Assembly (NCBI RefSeq): GCF_900496965.1
Contig: NZ_UFQB01000006.1
Location: 212,461-276,460 of the forward strand
From: Achromobacter agilis
Lineage (GTDB): Bacteria > Pseudomonadota > Gammaproteobacteria > Burkholderiales > Burkholderiaceae_B
DNA length: 64,000 nucleotides
Direction: 5' to 3'
A program made the translations under genes and the position numbers. Below, piece by piece: positions 34,072-43,945 of this stretch (the first letter of the stretch is position 1; the number at the start of each line of letters is the position of its first letter). Below the pieces are notes generated by a model. The model searched no databases, was not told the DNA's origin, and worked only from the letters and a program-made list of their open reading frames with translations.

Positions 34072-34857
34072 ATGCACCCGATGCTCAACATCGCCATCAA
34101 GGCGGCCCGGCGTGCCGGCACCATTATCAACCGTGCCAGCATGGATTTGGAACGACTCAGCGTGGCTCGCAAGGGGCCGCGGGATTATGTCACGGAAGTC
34201 GACCGCGCCGCCGAGGAGTCCATTGTCGAGACGCTGCGCGCCGCTTACCCGGACCATGCCGTCCTGGGCGAAGAATTCGGCCTGCAGGGCCCCGACCAGG
34301 CCGAATTCCAGTGGATCATCGATCCCCTGGACGGCACCACCAACTTCATCCATGGCCTGCCCAACTACGCCGTGTCCATCGCGCTGACGCAGCGCGGCCA
34401 GGTCACGCAGGCGGTCATCTATGACCCGTCGCGCAACGAACTGTTCACGGCAAGCCGTGGCAGCGGCACGTTCCTGAACGACCGCCGCGTGCGCGTCTCG
34501 GGCCGCACCCGCTACCACGACGCGCTGCTGGGCGCCCACTGGCCGAATTCCGGCGACCTGGAACAGGGCTCCGCACGTTTTCGCCAGATGGCCGAAGGCA
34601 GCACGGGCGTGCGCCGCCTGGGCGCCACGGTGCTGGACCTGGCCTATGTCGCCTGCGGCCGCCTGGACGGCTTCTGCGGCGTCGGCCTGAAGCCCTGGGA
34701 CCTGGCGGCGGGCAGCCTGATGGTGCTGGAAGCCGGCGGGCTGGTTGCCGATTTCGACGGCGAGCAGGGCTGGATGGATACCGGCAACGTGCTGGCCGCC
34801 AGCCCGAAGATCTTCACGCAGATGCTGGCCGCCCTGAATCCGCCGTCGGCGGCATGA
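34072..34857 (+). CDS. suhB: Inositol monophosphatase family protein SuhB
   Basis: A 261-residue Mg2+-dependent phosphatase that also acts in E. coli as an antitermination factor for rRNA operons. Metal-binding motifs are all present: GEEFG near residue 65, IDPLDGTTNFIHGLP near residue 83, and KPWDLAAGSLMVLEAGG near residue 205. ATG 34072 gives MHPMLNIAIKAARRAG, the usual N-terminus. It is divergent from trmJ and ends in a strong bidirectional terminator shared with apbE. Confidence 0.95.
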   Translation: MHPMLNIAIKAARRAGTIINRASMDLERLSVARKGPRDYVTEVDRAAEESIVETLRAAYPDHAVLGEEFGLQGPDQAEFQWIIDPLDGTTNFIHGLPNYAVSIALTQRGQVTQAVIYDPSRNELFTASRGSGTFLNDRRVRVSGRTRYHDALLGAHWPNSGDLEQGSARFRQMAEGSTGVRRLGATVLDLAYVACGRLDGFCGVGLKPWDLAAGSLMVLEAGGLVADFDGEQGWMDTGNVLAASPKIFTQMLAALNPPSAA

Positions 34858-34875
34858 GGCCGGGCGCTTCCGCCT

Positions 34876-34912
34876 AAAAAAAGCGCCCTCGGGTGACCGA
34901 GGGCGTTTTTTT
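34876..34912. terminator. Bidirectional terminator between suhB and apbE
   Basis: Stem GCGCCCTCGG / CCGAGGGCG with A-run before and seven T after. It closes suhB from the left and the nos operon from the right. Confidence 0.9.
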
Positions 34913-34925
34913 GCGTGGCCGGCGC

Positions 34926-35924
34926 TCAGGACGCGGCGTCGCGCACGGCCAGTCCGCCGTCCGGCAGCGCGAACCAGGCACGCAATCCGTGTTCGCGGAT
35001 GACGACGTCGGCGGCCTCCAGCGGCATGTAGGAGAAGGCCGTGGACAGGGCGTCGGCCATGGTGGCGTTGGGCGCCATCACGGATACGCTGCGGTATAGC
35101 GGCCGCGCGCGTCCGGTGCGCGGATCGAAAAGATGGGTGAATCGGCCGCCGGCATCGATGGCCGTGCCATAGCCGCCGGACGTGGCCAGGGCCTGGTTGC
35201 GGATGCGCGCGGTGGCGAGCAGGCGGGCGGGGTCCTGCGGATCGGCCAGCCCGACCTGCCAGTCGGCTGGCGCGCTCCGGCTGTCCATGCCCTGTATTTC
35301 GCCCATATCCACCAGGGCCCGTTCCAGCCCGCCCTGCTTGAGCAGTTCGGTGACCCGGTCCGTGATGTAGCCCTGCGCGATGCCGTTGAGCGTGATGCCC
35401 ATTCCCGGCCGGCGTAATACGATGCGGCCGCTATCCAGCGCTATGTCTTCGTACGACACCCGCGTCAGCGCCTGTGCGACGGCGGCCGCCGGCGGGCCGT
35501 CGGGATCCGCGCCCGGCTGCGCGAAATGGGCGGCATACAGCTTCCACAGGGGCTGCACGGTTGGATCGAAGGCGCCGCCCGTCAGCCTGCCATACCGCTG
35601 GCTGACGCTGAGCAGCCGCAGCAGGTCGGCCGGAGGGTTGTCGAGGAATCCCTGGCGGTTCAGGACCGAGAGGGCGCTGTCGTCGCGGTACAGGCTGAAG
35701 ATGCTCTCCAGGCGGCGTAGCTCCTGCAGCGATTGCGCGATCAGGCGCTGCGCTTCCTGCGGGTCCGGGTGGTACAGACGCAACTCCGCGTCGGCGCCCA
35801 GGGCGACGCCCTGCCACGTGGTCGGCGCGATCGACGCCGCTGCGCGGCGCGCGGGAAAGGGGGCGAGCGCCAGCGCGGAAGCGGCGGCGGCGATGCCGAT
35901 GAAGCGGCGGCGGGTAGGGTTCAT
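34926..35924 (-). CDS. apbE: FAD:protein FMN transferase ApbE (NosX)
   Basis: Attaches FMN covalently to a threonine of partner proteins; in nos clusters the partner is NosR, whose flavin is needed for N2O reduction. The 332-residue protein has a Tat-type signal (MNPTRRRFIGIAAAASALAL) for export. The ApbE signature includes FSLYRDDSALSVLNRQG near residue 80, TGGAFDPTVQPLW near residue 122, GITLNGIAQGYITDR near residue 178 and HLFDPRTGRA near residue 272 (metal-binding). ATG 35924 was chosen since it directly precedes the twin-arginine motif. It is the last gene of the nosRZDFYL-apbE operon, 43 bp after nosL. Confidence 0.93.
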   Translation of the reverse strand: MNPTRRRFIGIAAAASALALAPFPARRAAASIAPTTWQGVALGADAELRLYHPDPQEAQRLIAQSLQELRRLESIFSLYRDDSALSVLNRQGFLDNPPADLLRLLSVSQRYGRLTGGAFDPTVQPLWKLYAAHFAQPGADPDGPPAAAVAQALTRVSYEDIALDSGRIVLRRPGMGITLNGIAQGYITDRVTELLKQGGLERALVDMGEIQGMDSRSAPADWQVGLADPQDPARLLATARIRNQALATSGGYGTAIDAGGRFTHLFDPRTGRARPLYRSVSVMAPNATMADALSTAFSYMPLEAADVVIREHGLRAWFALPDGGLAVRDAAS

Positions 35925-35967
35925 GGCGATAGGCCTGAAAAAGTGGCGGGAGCCGCGCGGCGCCGGG

Positions 35968-36471
35968 CTATTGGGCGAAGACATAGGCCTCCGGCACGTC
36001 GGCGAAACTGACGACCCGGCCGCCGTGGGTCTGGGCGAAGGACTCGGCATCGGCGCGTTGCGAGAACGGCATGGCGTCCTCGGCGCCCATGCCGCCGATG
36101 AACCTGCCTTCGATGACGTAGACGGCCTGGCGCGCGTCGATCCAGGCGGCCGGATCCGGCGCGCCGTCCGGGCCAGCCGTGGACATGTCGTTGACGTAGA
36201 TGGCGCTGATGGTTTTGGGCTCTTCGGGCAGCAGGGTGTAGGCGAAGACCTGCTTGATCGACGAGAACCAGACGGGCGCCGCGCGTCCCGTGAGAAAGAG
36301 CTGGCCCTTGGGGCCGTTGTGCTCGTTCAGGGTCATGCCGCAGTAGTGGCCGACGGATTCCGCGGTCACGGCCTGGGGCGGTGGCGGAGGGGCCTCGGGA
36401 CCCGAGCCGCTGCCGCAAGCGGCGGCGAGCAGCACGGTGGCGAGGGCAAGGGCAAGCCGCAGGCGTCTCAT
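35968..36471 (-). CDS. nosL: Copper chaperone lipoprotein NosL
   Basis: A 167-residue lipoprotein that delivers Cu(I) to the CuZ centre of NosZ. The lipobox is LAAAC with the cysteine at residue 19. After a proline-rich linker the NosL domain shows HYCGMTLNEHNGPKGQLFL, holding the Cys-x-Met (CGM) and His residues used for copper binding, and YVIEGRFIGGMGAEDAMPF. Its ATG overlaps the nosY stop as ATGA, so it is translated together with nosY. Confidence 0.94.
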   Translation of the reverse strand: MRRLRLALALATVLLAAACGSGSGPEAPPPPPQAVTAESVGHYCGMTLNEHNGPKGQLFLTGRAAPVWFSSIKQVFAYTLLPEEPKTISAIYVNDMSTAGPDGAPDPAAWIDARQAVYVIEGRFIGGMGAEDAMPFSQRADAESFAQTHGGRVVSFADVPEAYVFAQ

Positions 36472-37298
36472 AGCTGTTTGTTCCGGAAAGCCGCCGTCGC
36501 CAGCAGGAAAGGAACCGCGATCCACAGCAGCAGGGCGGTGATCAGCGCGGCCAGCGGCAGGCTGGCCTGGTCGCTCACTCCCGCCATGCCGGCGTACAGC
36601 GAAATGTTCTCGAAGCCCGTTAGGTTCAGCAGGCGGTAGACGTCGGAGGGGTTGAGCAGCAGCAGCGTGTTGAGCAGGCCCGGGCTGACGTGGCGTCCCT
36701 GGTCCGCCGCCAGGACGCCCAGCAGCGCCATGTCGTAGATCACGACGAAGAACAGCCAGACGCCGAGGGCGATGCCGGCGGCCGTGGCGCGCTCGCGCAC
36801 CAGCGTGCTGATCAGGTAGCCCATGGCGAGAAAACTGGCGCCCAGCAGCACGCTGGCGCCGATCAGCAGGGCGAAGGGTTGCCAGGCGCTGGCGTCCAGG
36901 TCGCCGTAGGCCCATTGCAGCGCCAGTCCGGCCGAACCGTAGCCGGCGCCCGTGGCCAGCGCCAGGATGGCCAGGTGCCCGATGAACTTGCCCACCAGCA
37001 CCTGCCAGCGCGACACGGGGTAGCTGAGCAGCAGCGCCATCGTGCCGCGGTCGACCTCGCCGACCACGGCGTCATACGCGAGCAGCATGGCGATGAGCGG
37101 AACCAGGAAGATCGACAGGCTGGACAGGCTGACCACGGTGACGGTCAGCGGTTCGGCCTTGACCGTGCCGGTCGGCGAACTGCCCAGCAGGCCCAGGGCA
37201 AGCGCCAGCGCGCCCAGCAGCAGGGCGGTCGCCAGGACCCAGCGGTTGCGCAGCCCGTCGCGGATTTCCTTGCCGATGATGGTGCCTACCGCGTTCAT
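36468..37298 (-). CDS. nosY: ABC transporter permease NosY
   Basis: A 276-residue membrane protein with about six hydrophobic segments, partner of the NosF ATPase. Together NosDFY form the transporter needed to build the CuZ site of N2O reductase. Family landmarks are EIRDGLRNRWVLATALLLG near the start, AYDAVVGEVDRGTMALLLSYPVSRWQVL near residue 80 and a late NLTGFENISLYAGM stretch. It overlaps nosF upstream by 4 bp and nosL downstream by 4 bp. Confidence 0.94.
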   Translation of the reverse strand: MNAVGTIIGKEIRDGLRNRWVLATALLLGALALALGLLGSSPTGTVKAEPLTVTVVSLSSLSIFLVPLIAMLLAYDAVVGEVDRGTMALLLSYPVSRWQVLVGKFIGHLAILALATGAGYGSAGLALQWAYGDLDASAWQPFALLIGASVLLGASFLAMGYLISTLVRERATAAGIALGVWLFFVVIYDMALLGVLAADQGRHVSPGLLNTLLLLNPSDVYRLLNLTGFENISLYAGMAGVSDQASLPLAALITALLLWIAVPFLLATAAFRNKQL

Positions 37299-38194
37299 AC
37301 GTCTTCCCGTTCAAGCAGATGTGCATAGATGTCGTCCAGGCCCGGCACCTGGATGTCCAGGTCGTGGATGTCGGACGATATGGCGCCGATGCTCCGGATC
37401 GCCTCGATCTTGTCGTGTTCCTGGCAGGCCAGTTCGTACCGGCCCGCCTCGATGCGGCGCCAGGCGCCGGGCGGCTGGGCGTCCGCCTCCGCGAGGGTCA
37501 GGCGGATGCGGATCGGCAGGCCGGTCGAGCGCCGCAGCGCCGACATGGCGCCGTCCGCGATCTTCCTGCCGGCCTTCATCACCACGATGCGGTCGGCATG
37601 GCCGGCCAGCTCGGACAGGGCGTGCGTGCTCAGCAGGATGGTGGCGCCGCCCGCGCGCAGTTCGTGCACGACGTCGTAGAACATCAGGCGCGAGGCGGGG
37701 TCGAGCCCCGTGGTGGGTTCGTCGAACAGCAGGACACGGGGCTGGCCTAGCAATGCCTGGGCCAGCGCCAGGCGCTGGCGCATGCCCTTGGAGTAGCCGC
37801 CTACGCGCCGCCGCGCCGCGCCGGAGATACCCACCTTCTCGAGCAGCGCGGCATTGCCCGACAGCGGCTGGCGCTTGAGCCGGGCGTAGAACGCCAGCGT
37901 TTCCTCGCCGGTCATGGACGGGTGCAGCGCGACGGTTTCGGGCAGGTAGCCGATCCGGTTGCGCAGGCGCGCCGCGGCGGGGCTGTGCGCGTCATGCCCG
38001 AACAGCGCGACGCGGCCGCGCGTGGGGCGGATCAGACCCAGGATGAGCTTGATCAGCGTGCTCTTGCCGGCGCCGTTGTGGCCGGCCAGCGCGACGCACT
38101 CTCCTTCGCGCAGCTGCAGCTCCAGGCCATCGATGGCATGGTGCGCGCCATAGTGCTTGCTGACGCCGGACAGCGTCACAAGGTCGGTATTCAT
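37295..38194 (-). CDS. nosF: ABC transporter ATP-binding protein NosF
   Basis: A 299-residue ATPase. Walker A is GHNGAGKST near residue 39, the signature is YSKGMRQRLALAQALLG near residue 132 and Walker B is VLLFDEPTTGLDPAS near residue 152, followed by the H-loop STHALSE. It powers NosDFY, which supplies material for CuZ assembly of NosZ. The start ATG 38194 overlaps the nosD stop (ATGA), and its stop overlaps the nosY start, so D, F, Y and L are all translationally coupled. Confidence 0.95.
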   Translation of the reverse strand: MNTDLVTLSGVSKHYGAHHAIDGLELQLREGECVALAGHNGAGKSTLIKLILGLIRPTRGRVALFGHDAHSPAAARLRNRIGYLPETVALHPSMTGEETLAFYARLKRQPLSGNAALLEKVGISGAARRRVGGYSKGMRQRLALAQALLGQPRVLLFDEPTTGLDPASRLMFYDVVHELRAGGATILLSTHALSELAGHADRIVVMKAGRKIADGAMSALRRSTGLPIRIRLTLAEADAQPPGAWRRIEAGRYELACQEHDKIEAIRSIGAISSDIHDLDIQVPGLDDIYAHLLEREDV

Positions 38195-39489
38195 GGGGAC
38201 TCCTTGGAGCGGTCGGCGGCCCGTTGCGGGGGCTGCATGAGCGGGGCGCTGTCGATGACGCCGCCGGGCAGGATGGCGGGAAACTGCGACTGCGCCCAGC
38301 GCACGACGGTGATCGCGGGGCTGTTGAGCAGGATCCGCGCCGCGGGCGCGCGCCACAACAGCTGGTCGACCACGTCGTTGGGCCGGTAGGCTGTATCGGC
38401 GATGCCGTCGCCGTCCAGGTCGAAGGCGGTGTTGTCGCTCCAGTAGTTGCCGCGGCCGTTGACGGACCAGTCCAGCGTCCGGGTGCTGACGTACTTCACT
38501 TGGTTGCGGTTGTTGATGAATGCGTTGCCGGAGATCAGGTTACCCTCCGAACCGGCGGTGAAATGCACACCGATGTCGCAGTTGGAAAACTGGTTGTCCT
38601 GGAACACGTTCCGGTTGGCGTTGTAGATGAACACGCATTTCGCGGCGCGGTCCACCGAGTTGTTCGTGATGCGGGAATGGTTGGCGTAGTTCAGCATCAG
38701 GCCTTGCTCGCGGCTGTCCAGCGCCACGTTGTCCCGCACGATCAGCCGGTGCGAATACATGATGGCGTAGGCCACGTCCGTGCCGGTCGAGACATTGCCG
38801 CTGATCTCGCTGTCGTTGGTGTACATGTAGTGCACGGCATAGCGCAGGTCGTGGAAGCGGTTGCCGCTGAACGTGTTCTGCTTGCTGGTGTTGACGAAGA
38901 TGCCGTCGCGGCCTGCCGAGATGTCGTTGTCGAGGACCCGCGTGCCCGGGGTGTTCCAGAGCGTGACGCCGTTGCCCCGTTCCGCCACCCTGAGTTCCTT
39001 GTTGCCTACGATGCGGTTGCCGCGCACCATGGCATCCGAGGGCCCCCAGACGTGGACGCCTACCAGGTTGTCCAGGATGTCATTGGCTTCCACCCGCGCG
39101 CGGTGCGCCGTGCGGTCCAGGAAGATGCCCGCGTCCATGTCGGACAGGCTCAAGCCCGAGCGGGTGACGGTCAGGTGGCGCAGGGATACGTCCTCCGCCT
39201 TGATCCAGAGGGTGCGCCCCTGGCGCGTGCCGGCAATGACCGCCGAGCGGTCTTCCGGCCCTTCCAGGGTCAGCGGCTTGTCGATGACGATGCCGCCGGC
39301 ATAGGTGCCCGGGGCCAGCTTGAGCACGTCCCCGGCCTGGGCGGCCGCGACCGCCTGCGCCAGGTCGGAACCCGGGGCGAGCGCGTGCACGGCCGCCCCC
39401 GCGGCGCCGGGCAGCGCCAGGGCGAGGGCTGCCAGCGCGGCGCGGGCGGCCCTCCCACCGCCGCTCGTCAGCATTGCGATGAACATCAT
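38191..39489 (-). CDS. nosD: Periplasmic maturation protein NosD
   Basis: A 432-residue exported beta-helix protein that works with NosFY in copper-sulphide cluster assembly of NosZ. The signal peptide ends near LPGAAGAAVH (residue 33). The body is a right-handed beta helix made of repeated N-x-I/V-x-x-N blocks such as VRGNRIVGNKE, LDNDISAGRDGIFVNTSKQNTFSGNRF and ITNNSVDRA, as in CASH-domain proteins. The start is one of two adjacent ATG codons at 39489 and 39486; no clear ribosome site exists, and it begins six bases after the nosZ stop, suggesting coupling to nosZ translation. Confidence 0.94.
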   Translation of the reverse strand: MMFIAMLTSGGGRAARAALAALALALPGAAGAAVHALAPGSDLAQAVAAAQAGDVLKLAPGTYAGGIVIDKPLTLEGPEDRSAVIAGTRQGRTLWIKAEDVSLRHLTVTRSGLSLSDMDAGIFLDRTAHRARVEANDILDNLVGVHVWGPSDAMVRGNRIVGNKELRVAERGNGVTLWNTPGTRVLDNDISAGRDGIFVNTSKQNTFSGNRFHDLRYAVHYMYTNDSEISGNVSTGTDVAYAIMYSHRLIVRDNVALDSREQGLMLNYANHSRITNNSVDRAAKCVFIYNANRNVFQDNQFSNCDIGVHFTAGSEGNLISGNAFINNRNQVKYVSTRTLDWSVNGRGNYWSDNTAFDLDGDGIADTAYRPNDVVDQLLWRAPAARILLNSPAITVVRWAQSQFPAILPGGVIDSAPLMQPPQRAADRSKESP

Positions 39490-39494
39490 GGAGG

Positions 39495-41411
39495 CTACGC
39501 GGTCTTCTTGGGGTGAACGATCATCTGGCCGGACATTTCCATGTGCAACGCGTGGCAGAACCACTGGCAGTAGTACCAGTACACGCCCGGACGATCGGCC
39601 GTGAACGTGACCGACGAGGTGGCCTGGGGCCCGATTTCCATGGCGATGCCGTGGCCTTCGAGCGTGAAACCGTGCGTCAGGTCTTCGATCACCTCCATGT
39701 TCGTCACCACCACGGTGACCTCGTCGCCCTGGTTCACCTCGAACTTCTTGAGGCTGAACATCGGAGCGACCGCCATCATGTACACGCGCACCTTGTTGCC
39801 TTCGCGCACCACCTTGGCGGCATCGTCGAGCGAAACGCCGTCCTTCTTGGCCATCTGGCGGGCGTCTTCCCACATGGGGTCGTCGCGCTTCCAGACGCTG
39901 AGCGGATGAACCTTGGAGCGGTGGACCAGGCACATGTCGTGCGGCTCGGCGAAGCTCGGGCCGTCGTGCACCAGCTTCATTTCGTCGCCGGAAATGTCGA
40001 TGAGCTGATCGTTCTCGGGCTTCAGGGGGCCCACGTTCAGGAAGCGGTCCTTGGAGAACTTGTTCAGCGACACCAGCCACTTGCCGTCGGCTTCGCGGGT
40101 TTCGCCCATCGTGGTGTGGTTGTGGCCGGGCTGGTAGTGCACGTCCAGCTTCTGGATGATCGGGTCGACCTTTTCACCCTTGAACGCGCGCTTGGCCTTG
40201 TCGATGTTCCACTTGACCATCTGGCTGTCGATGAACAGCGTGGTGTAGGCGTTGCCGCGGCCGTCGAAGGCCGTGTGCAGCGGGCCCAGGCCGAGCTGGG
40301 GTTCGGCCACCACGCAGTCGCGCGGCTTGATCTTGTCGTCGAACAGGTCGTCCAGCGTGCGCACGTCCAGCACCGTCACGGTGGGCGACAGCTTGCCGTT
40401 GAGCACCACGTGGATGCCGTCGGGCGCGGCGTTGCAGCCGTGCGGCGAGTTCGGCACGGGGATGTAGCGGGTGTACTTGGACCCGTGGCGGCCGTCGATC
40501 ACCGGCACGCCGCCCATCATCTTGTAGTCGCCCTTCTTGACGGCTTCTTCGATGCGCTTGATGTTGAACACGACGACCCAGTCCTGCTCGTTGGCCGACA
40601 TTTCCTCCACCGTGACGCCCTTCTCCGAGTTGTAGCAGGTGGAGAAGGAATACTTGCCCTGGTAGTCGGCGTCGCCATTGTCCAGGTTCCCGTCGACCAG
40701 CACCTGCCAGGCAACCTTCATCGTGTCGCCGTCCAGCGCGGTGTAGACGGCGAAGAAGTTCTTCTTGGGATCGTCGAGCACCTTGCCGTCATTCGGCAGC
40801 GGCGAGATATGTTCGCCGTTGGCGAAGACATAGCCGGTGCGCGGATAGCGCTGCGGCCGCAGGCCGTGCACGCCCGATACGTTGGGCAGCTCGGTGATCT
40901 TGTCCGTCTTCATCACGTCGAGCCGGATGCGGGCGACGCGGTTATTGGCCTTGTCGTTGATGAACAGGTAGCGGCCGTCGTAGGTGCGGTCGGTGAACGA
41001 CAGGTGGGGGTGGTGGGCGTCGCCGTTCAGGAAGACGCCGCCCTTGTCCTTGAGGTATTCGCGGGTTTCGGGCGTCAGGCCTTCGGTGAGCACCTTGCGG
41101 CTTTCGTTCGTGCGGCCCCAGCCGGTGGCGCTGCAGTGGTTGAAGACCGGGATGCGGACCAGTTCGCGCATGGACGGCAGGCCCAGCACACGGACTTCGC
41201 CCGACTGGCCGCTGGAGTTGAAGGCATAGTATTCGTCCAGCTCGCCGGGCCCGACGTGGCCCAGGACCCCGTTGGCGCCGGCTTTCGCGTCCTTGCCGTG
41301 CGCGGTGGAAATCTGCGCGCCCGCCACCAGGCCAGCAGCGCCGGTGATGGCTGCGGTTCCGAGGAAGCTGCGGCGGGTAAGGCCAGCCTTTTCGGGATTC
41401 TTGTCGGACAT
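39495..41411 (-). CDS. nosZ: Nitrous-oxide reductase, clade I (Tat-exported)
   Basis: Reduces N2O to N2 in the periplasm, the last step of denitrification. The 638-residue protein has a Tat signal ([17 protein letters not shown]; twin arginines at 13-14), which marks clade I. The N-terminal propeller carries the histidine ligands of the tetranuclear CuZ centre ([44 protein letters not shown]). The C-terminal cupredoxin domain holds the CuA ligands Cys615, Cys619, His623 and Met626 in [12 protein letters not shown] plus the upstream histidine in [10 protein letters not shown]. All key residues are present, so it should be functional. Confidence 0.97.
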   Translation of the reverse strand: MSDKNPEKAGLTRRSFLGTAAITGAAGLVAGAQISTAHGKDAKAGANGVLGHVGPGELDEYYAFNSSGQSGEVRVLGLPSMRELVRIPVFNHCSATGWGRTNESRKVLTEGLTPETREYLKDKGGVFLNGDAHHPHLSFTDRTYDGRYLFINDKANNRVARIRLDVMKTDKITELPNVSGVHGLRPQRYPRTGYVFANGEHISPLPNDGKVLDDPKKNFFAVYTALDGDTMKVAWQVLVDGNLDNGDADYQGKYSFSTCYNSEKGVTVEEMSANEQDWVVVFNIKRIEEAVKKGDYKMMGGVPVIDGRHGSKYTRYIPVPNSPHGCNAAPDGIHVVLNGKLSPTVTVLDVRTLDDLFDDKIKPRDCVVAEPQLGLGPLHTAFDGRGNAYTTLFIDSQMVKWNIDKAKRAFKGEKVDPIIQKLDVHYQPGHNHTTMGETREADGKWLVSLNKFSKDRFLNVGPLKPENDQLIDISGDEMKLVHDGPSFAEPHDMCLVHRSKVHPLSVWKRDDPMWEDARQMAKKDGVSLDDAAKVVREGNKVRVYMMAVAPMFSLKKFEVNQGDEVTVVVTNMEVIEDLTHGFTLEGHGIAMEIGPQATSSVTFTADRPGVYWYYCQWFCHALHMEMSGQMIVHPKKTA

Positions 41412-41543
41412 GGATAACTCCTTGATAGGGACGGCGGCTGGCGCCGTGGTGTAAAAGCGGGTCCCGCGCCGCGCCCGCCGGGCGGGTGGTCTGCTCCAAG
41501 TAAAGGTTTCGCCTTGGAGCGGCCCGGCGGCCGCGGCGGGGGG

Positions 41544-43781
41544 TCAGGCTTCGGGTTGCGTGTTCGGGTTCGGTGCGCGGTGCATGACGATCGGCTGCTC
41601 GACGGGTTCCGCCGGCGGACGGCGCCGTTCCCGCTTGGCCTTTTTCTGGATCAGGTGCGGACACTTCTGATCATGGTGGTAGAGCATCTGGCAGTGCAGG
41701 CACTGGATGCACTCGTTGGGGTTGATCTCGCCGGTGGGGTCGATGGCCTGGACCGGGCATTCGAGGTTGCAGCGCTGACAGGGATTGCCGCAGTCGCGGT
41801 AGCGGCGCAGCCAATTGAAGATACGCAGCCGGGCGGGGATGGCCAGCGCGGCGCCCAGCGGACAGAGGTAGCGGCAGAAGAAGCGCTCCACGAACAGGCC
41901 GGCCGCCAGCACGGCCAGGGCGAACACCACGAACGGCCAGTAGCGGACGAAGCGCAGGATGATCGCCGTCTTGAACGGCTCGATCTCGGAGAGCTGCTCG
42001 GCCAGCGCCAGGTCGTACAGCGAGAAGCCGAAGAGCAGGAGGAAGATGACGTACTTCAGCGTCGACAGGCGCTGGTTCACGCCATGGCTGATCTTGACCT
42101 GGCGCACGCCCAGGCGCTTGGCGACGCGGTTGGCGAGTTCCTGCAGCGCGCCGAACGGGCACAGCCAGCCGCAGAACGCGCCGCGGTTCCAGAAAACCAT
42201 CGAGATCGCGGTGGCGCACCACAGGATGAACACCAGCGGATCCATCAGGAAGTATTCCCAGCGGAAGTCGCTGCGCAACGCCGAGAAGAAGGTCAGCACG
42301 TTCACGATGGACAGCTGGGCCTGGCCATACCAGCCGATCCAGAACAGCGCGAACGCCAGGAACGCCAGCCGCAGGCGGTCGTGCAGCAGCGGGCGGCTGG
42401 TGAGCTGGTCCTGGAAGAAGAAGATGCCCACCAGCACCAGCAGCGCCACGGTCAGGACGGCGACCTGGCCGGCCTTGCCGCGCCAGATCTGCTTCCACAG
42501 CGCCGGCGCGGGGTCGTCGGCGGGGGCGGCCTGGGCTGCGGCAGGGGCGGCCGCGGAAGCGGCGGCCGGCTGTGCGCCCTCCGCGGGCCGGGTGTAGGCC
42601 TGCGGCAATTCATAGGCCAGGTCGAAGGTGACGAACGCCTTGTCGTTGACGCTGAGCACGCGCTGCACCATGAGCTGCAGGCGCCAGGGCGCGACGGGGT
42701 CGAGCGAGGCGTCGTCGGGCACGACGAACAGCGCCACCTCGCGGAACGCCGGCGCTCCCTGCGCGGCGATGTCGGCCAGGCGCTGGTGGTTGCGGTCCCG
42801 GAAGCGGAAGCTGCTTTCGTCCTGGATGACTTCGATGCGGTCGAAGATGCCGCCGCGCACGTAGCCGGAACCCTTGAAGGAATAGGCGCCATTGCCCGCC
42901 ACCAGCACTGCCTGCTGGCCGGGCTTGAGCCTTTCCTTCAGGCGCTGCCATTCCGTATCGCCCAGCAGGCTGCGGCCGATCGCCGGCACGCTGACGAGCG
43001 CGGCGTAGAGGTCGATGAAGGTATCCGCGCCGGCGGCCTCGGTGCCCGCCGCGGCGTCGTTCCTGCCGGATTCCCGGAACGCCTTGTTGACGTCCTCGGG
43101 CATCAGGCGCAGGTTGCGCACCGCGCCGGCGTCCAGCAGGGCCTGCCAGGATTGCGTCGTATCGTTGGTGTCGTCCACGACGCGGGCCGCGATCCGTGCC
43201 GCCTGCTGCGTGGGGGCCGCCGTTTTGTCGATGCCGTAGGCGCGGGCGACGGCAATGGCCGAACGCGTGATGCTGTCGCCGATCACCATCAGCGTGACGG
43301 TCGCGCCGCTGATGATGTCCACCGGGGGCGGCGCCCCGTGGCGGGGAGGGGACTCGACGAAATTGAGGCCGACGTAGCCACTGATGAAATGGTCCACCTT
43401 GGCCTGCGGGATGCCGATGAGCACGATGGGCTCATGGTGCTCGACGAGCTTGGCGCCCATGATGCGTCCGTCGTTCGCCAGGGCGACCAGCACGTCGATG
43501 GGCTTGCTGGAGTAGCCGCGCGTGTTGACGACGTCGGACGTGAGGTAGACGAAGCCCAGCTGGCGGCCGCCCGCATAGACCTTCGCGGCCATCGGCTTGC
43601 CGGCGGGCGCGTCGACGCGGTCGGCGCCGGGGAAGAGCTCGCCGATCGGCGTGGCTCCCAGGAAATCGGGCAGACGCTGCGCCTGTGCGATACCGGCGCT
43701 CAGCGCGTATAGCAACAAGGCAAGAAATACCGCCTGAATGAACCGAGTGAACCCTAGCCCCGCCGCTGTGCTGCCTTGCAT
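41544..43781 (-). CDS. nosR: Nitrous-oxide reductase regulator/electron donor NosR
   Basis: A 745-residue polytopic membrane flavo-iron-sulphur protein that feeds electrons to NosZ and is needed for nosZ expression. After the signal segment (residues 8-30) comes the periplasmic FMN-binding domain with the flavinylation-type threonine in DIISGATVTLMVIGDS. Next are about six membrane segments with two CxxxCP motifs (CGWLCPFG, FCRYLCPLG), then two ferredoxin clusters near the C-terminus (CGNPCQRCNLECP; CIQCLHCQMLYHHDQKCP). ATG 43781 was chosen over the in-frame ATG 43868 because AAGAG lies eight bases before it and the extra residues have no signal-like character. It heads the nos operon; an FNR/DNR-like box lies upstream. 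Confidence 0.95.
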   Translation of the reverse strand: MQGSTAAGLGFTRFIQAVFLALLLYALSAGIAQAQRLPDFLGATPIGELFPGADRVDAPAGKPMAAKVYAGGRQLGFVYLTSDVVNTRGYSSKPIDVLVALANDGRIMGAKLVEHHEPIVLIGIPQAKVDHFISGYVGLNFVESPPRHGAPPPVDIISGATVTLMVIGDSITRSAIAVARAYGIDKTAAPTQQAARIAARVVDDTNDTTQSWQALLDAGAVRNLRLMPEDVNKAFRESGRNDAAAGTEAAGADTFIDLYAALVSVPAIGRSLLGDTEWQRLKERLKPGQQAVLVAGNGAYSFKGSGYVRGGIFDRIEVIQDESSFRFRDRNHQRLADIAAQGAPAFREVALFVVPDDASLDPVAPWRLQLMVQRVLSVNDKAFVTFDLAYELPQAYTRPAEGAQPAAASAAAPAAAQAAPADDPAPALWKQIWRGKAGQVAVLTVALLVLVGIFFFQDQLTSRPLLHDRLRLAFLAFALFWIGWYGQAQLSIVNVLTFFSALRSDFRWEYFLMDPLVFILWCATAISMVFWNRGAFCGWLCPFGALQELANRVAKRLGVRQVKISHGVNQRLSTLKYVIFLLLFGFSLYDLALAEQLSEIEPFKTAIILRFVRYWPFVVFALAVLAAGLFVERFFCRYLCPLGAALAIPARLRIFNWLRRYRDCGNPCQRCNLECPVQAIDPTGEINPNECIQCLHCQMLYHHDQKCPHLIQKKAKRERRRPPAEPVEQPIVMHRAPNPNTQPEA

Positions 43782-43844
43782 GCTCGAACTCTTTTTGTTT
43801 GCAATTGTTTGCAGGCATCCTACGAACTTGCCGGGCCCTTCGTA

Positions 43845-43858
43845 TTGCGGTTTGTCAA
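43845..43858. promoter_or_regulatory. Weak FNR/DNR-like box
   Basis: TTGCGGTTTGTCAA keeps the outer TTG...TCAA of the TTGAT-N4-ATCAA consensus but departs in the left half. It lies 64 bp before the nosR start, suitable for activation of nosR. Much weaker than the box at 43946. Confidence 0.35.
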
Positions 43859-43945
43859 TGGGCGTCATTTCGGCGCGGGCGCCGCGTCAATAGCCCTACG
43901 CTGTTTGGGGATTTCCCGGTTTTTGGGCGTATGAACGAGGCGGCC

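Noticed and set aside
39513..41417. Long open frame of 634 codons antisense to nosZ
   Set aside because: nosZ on the other strand has every expected motif; the antisense frame is an artefact of high GC and has no domain.
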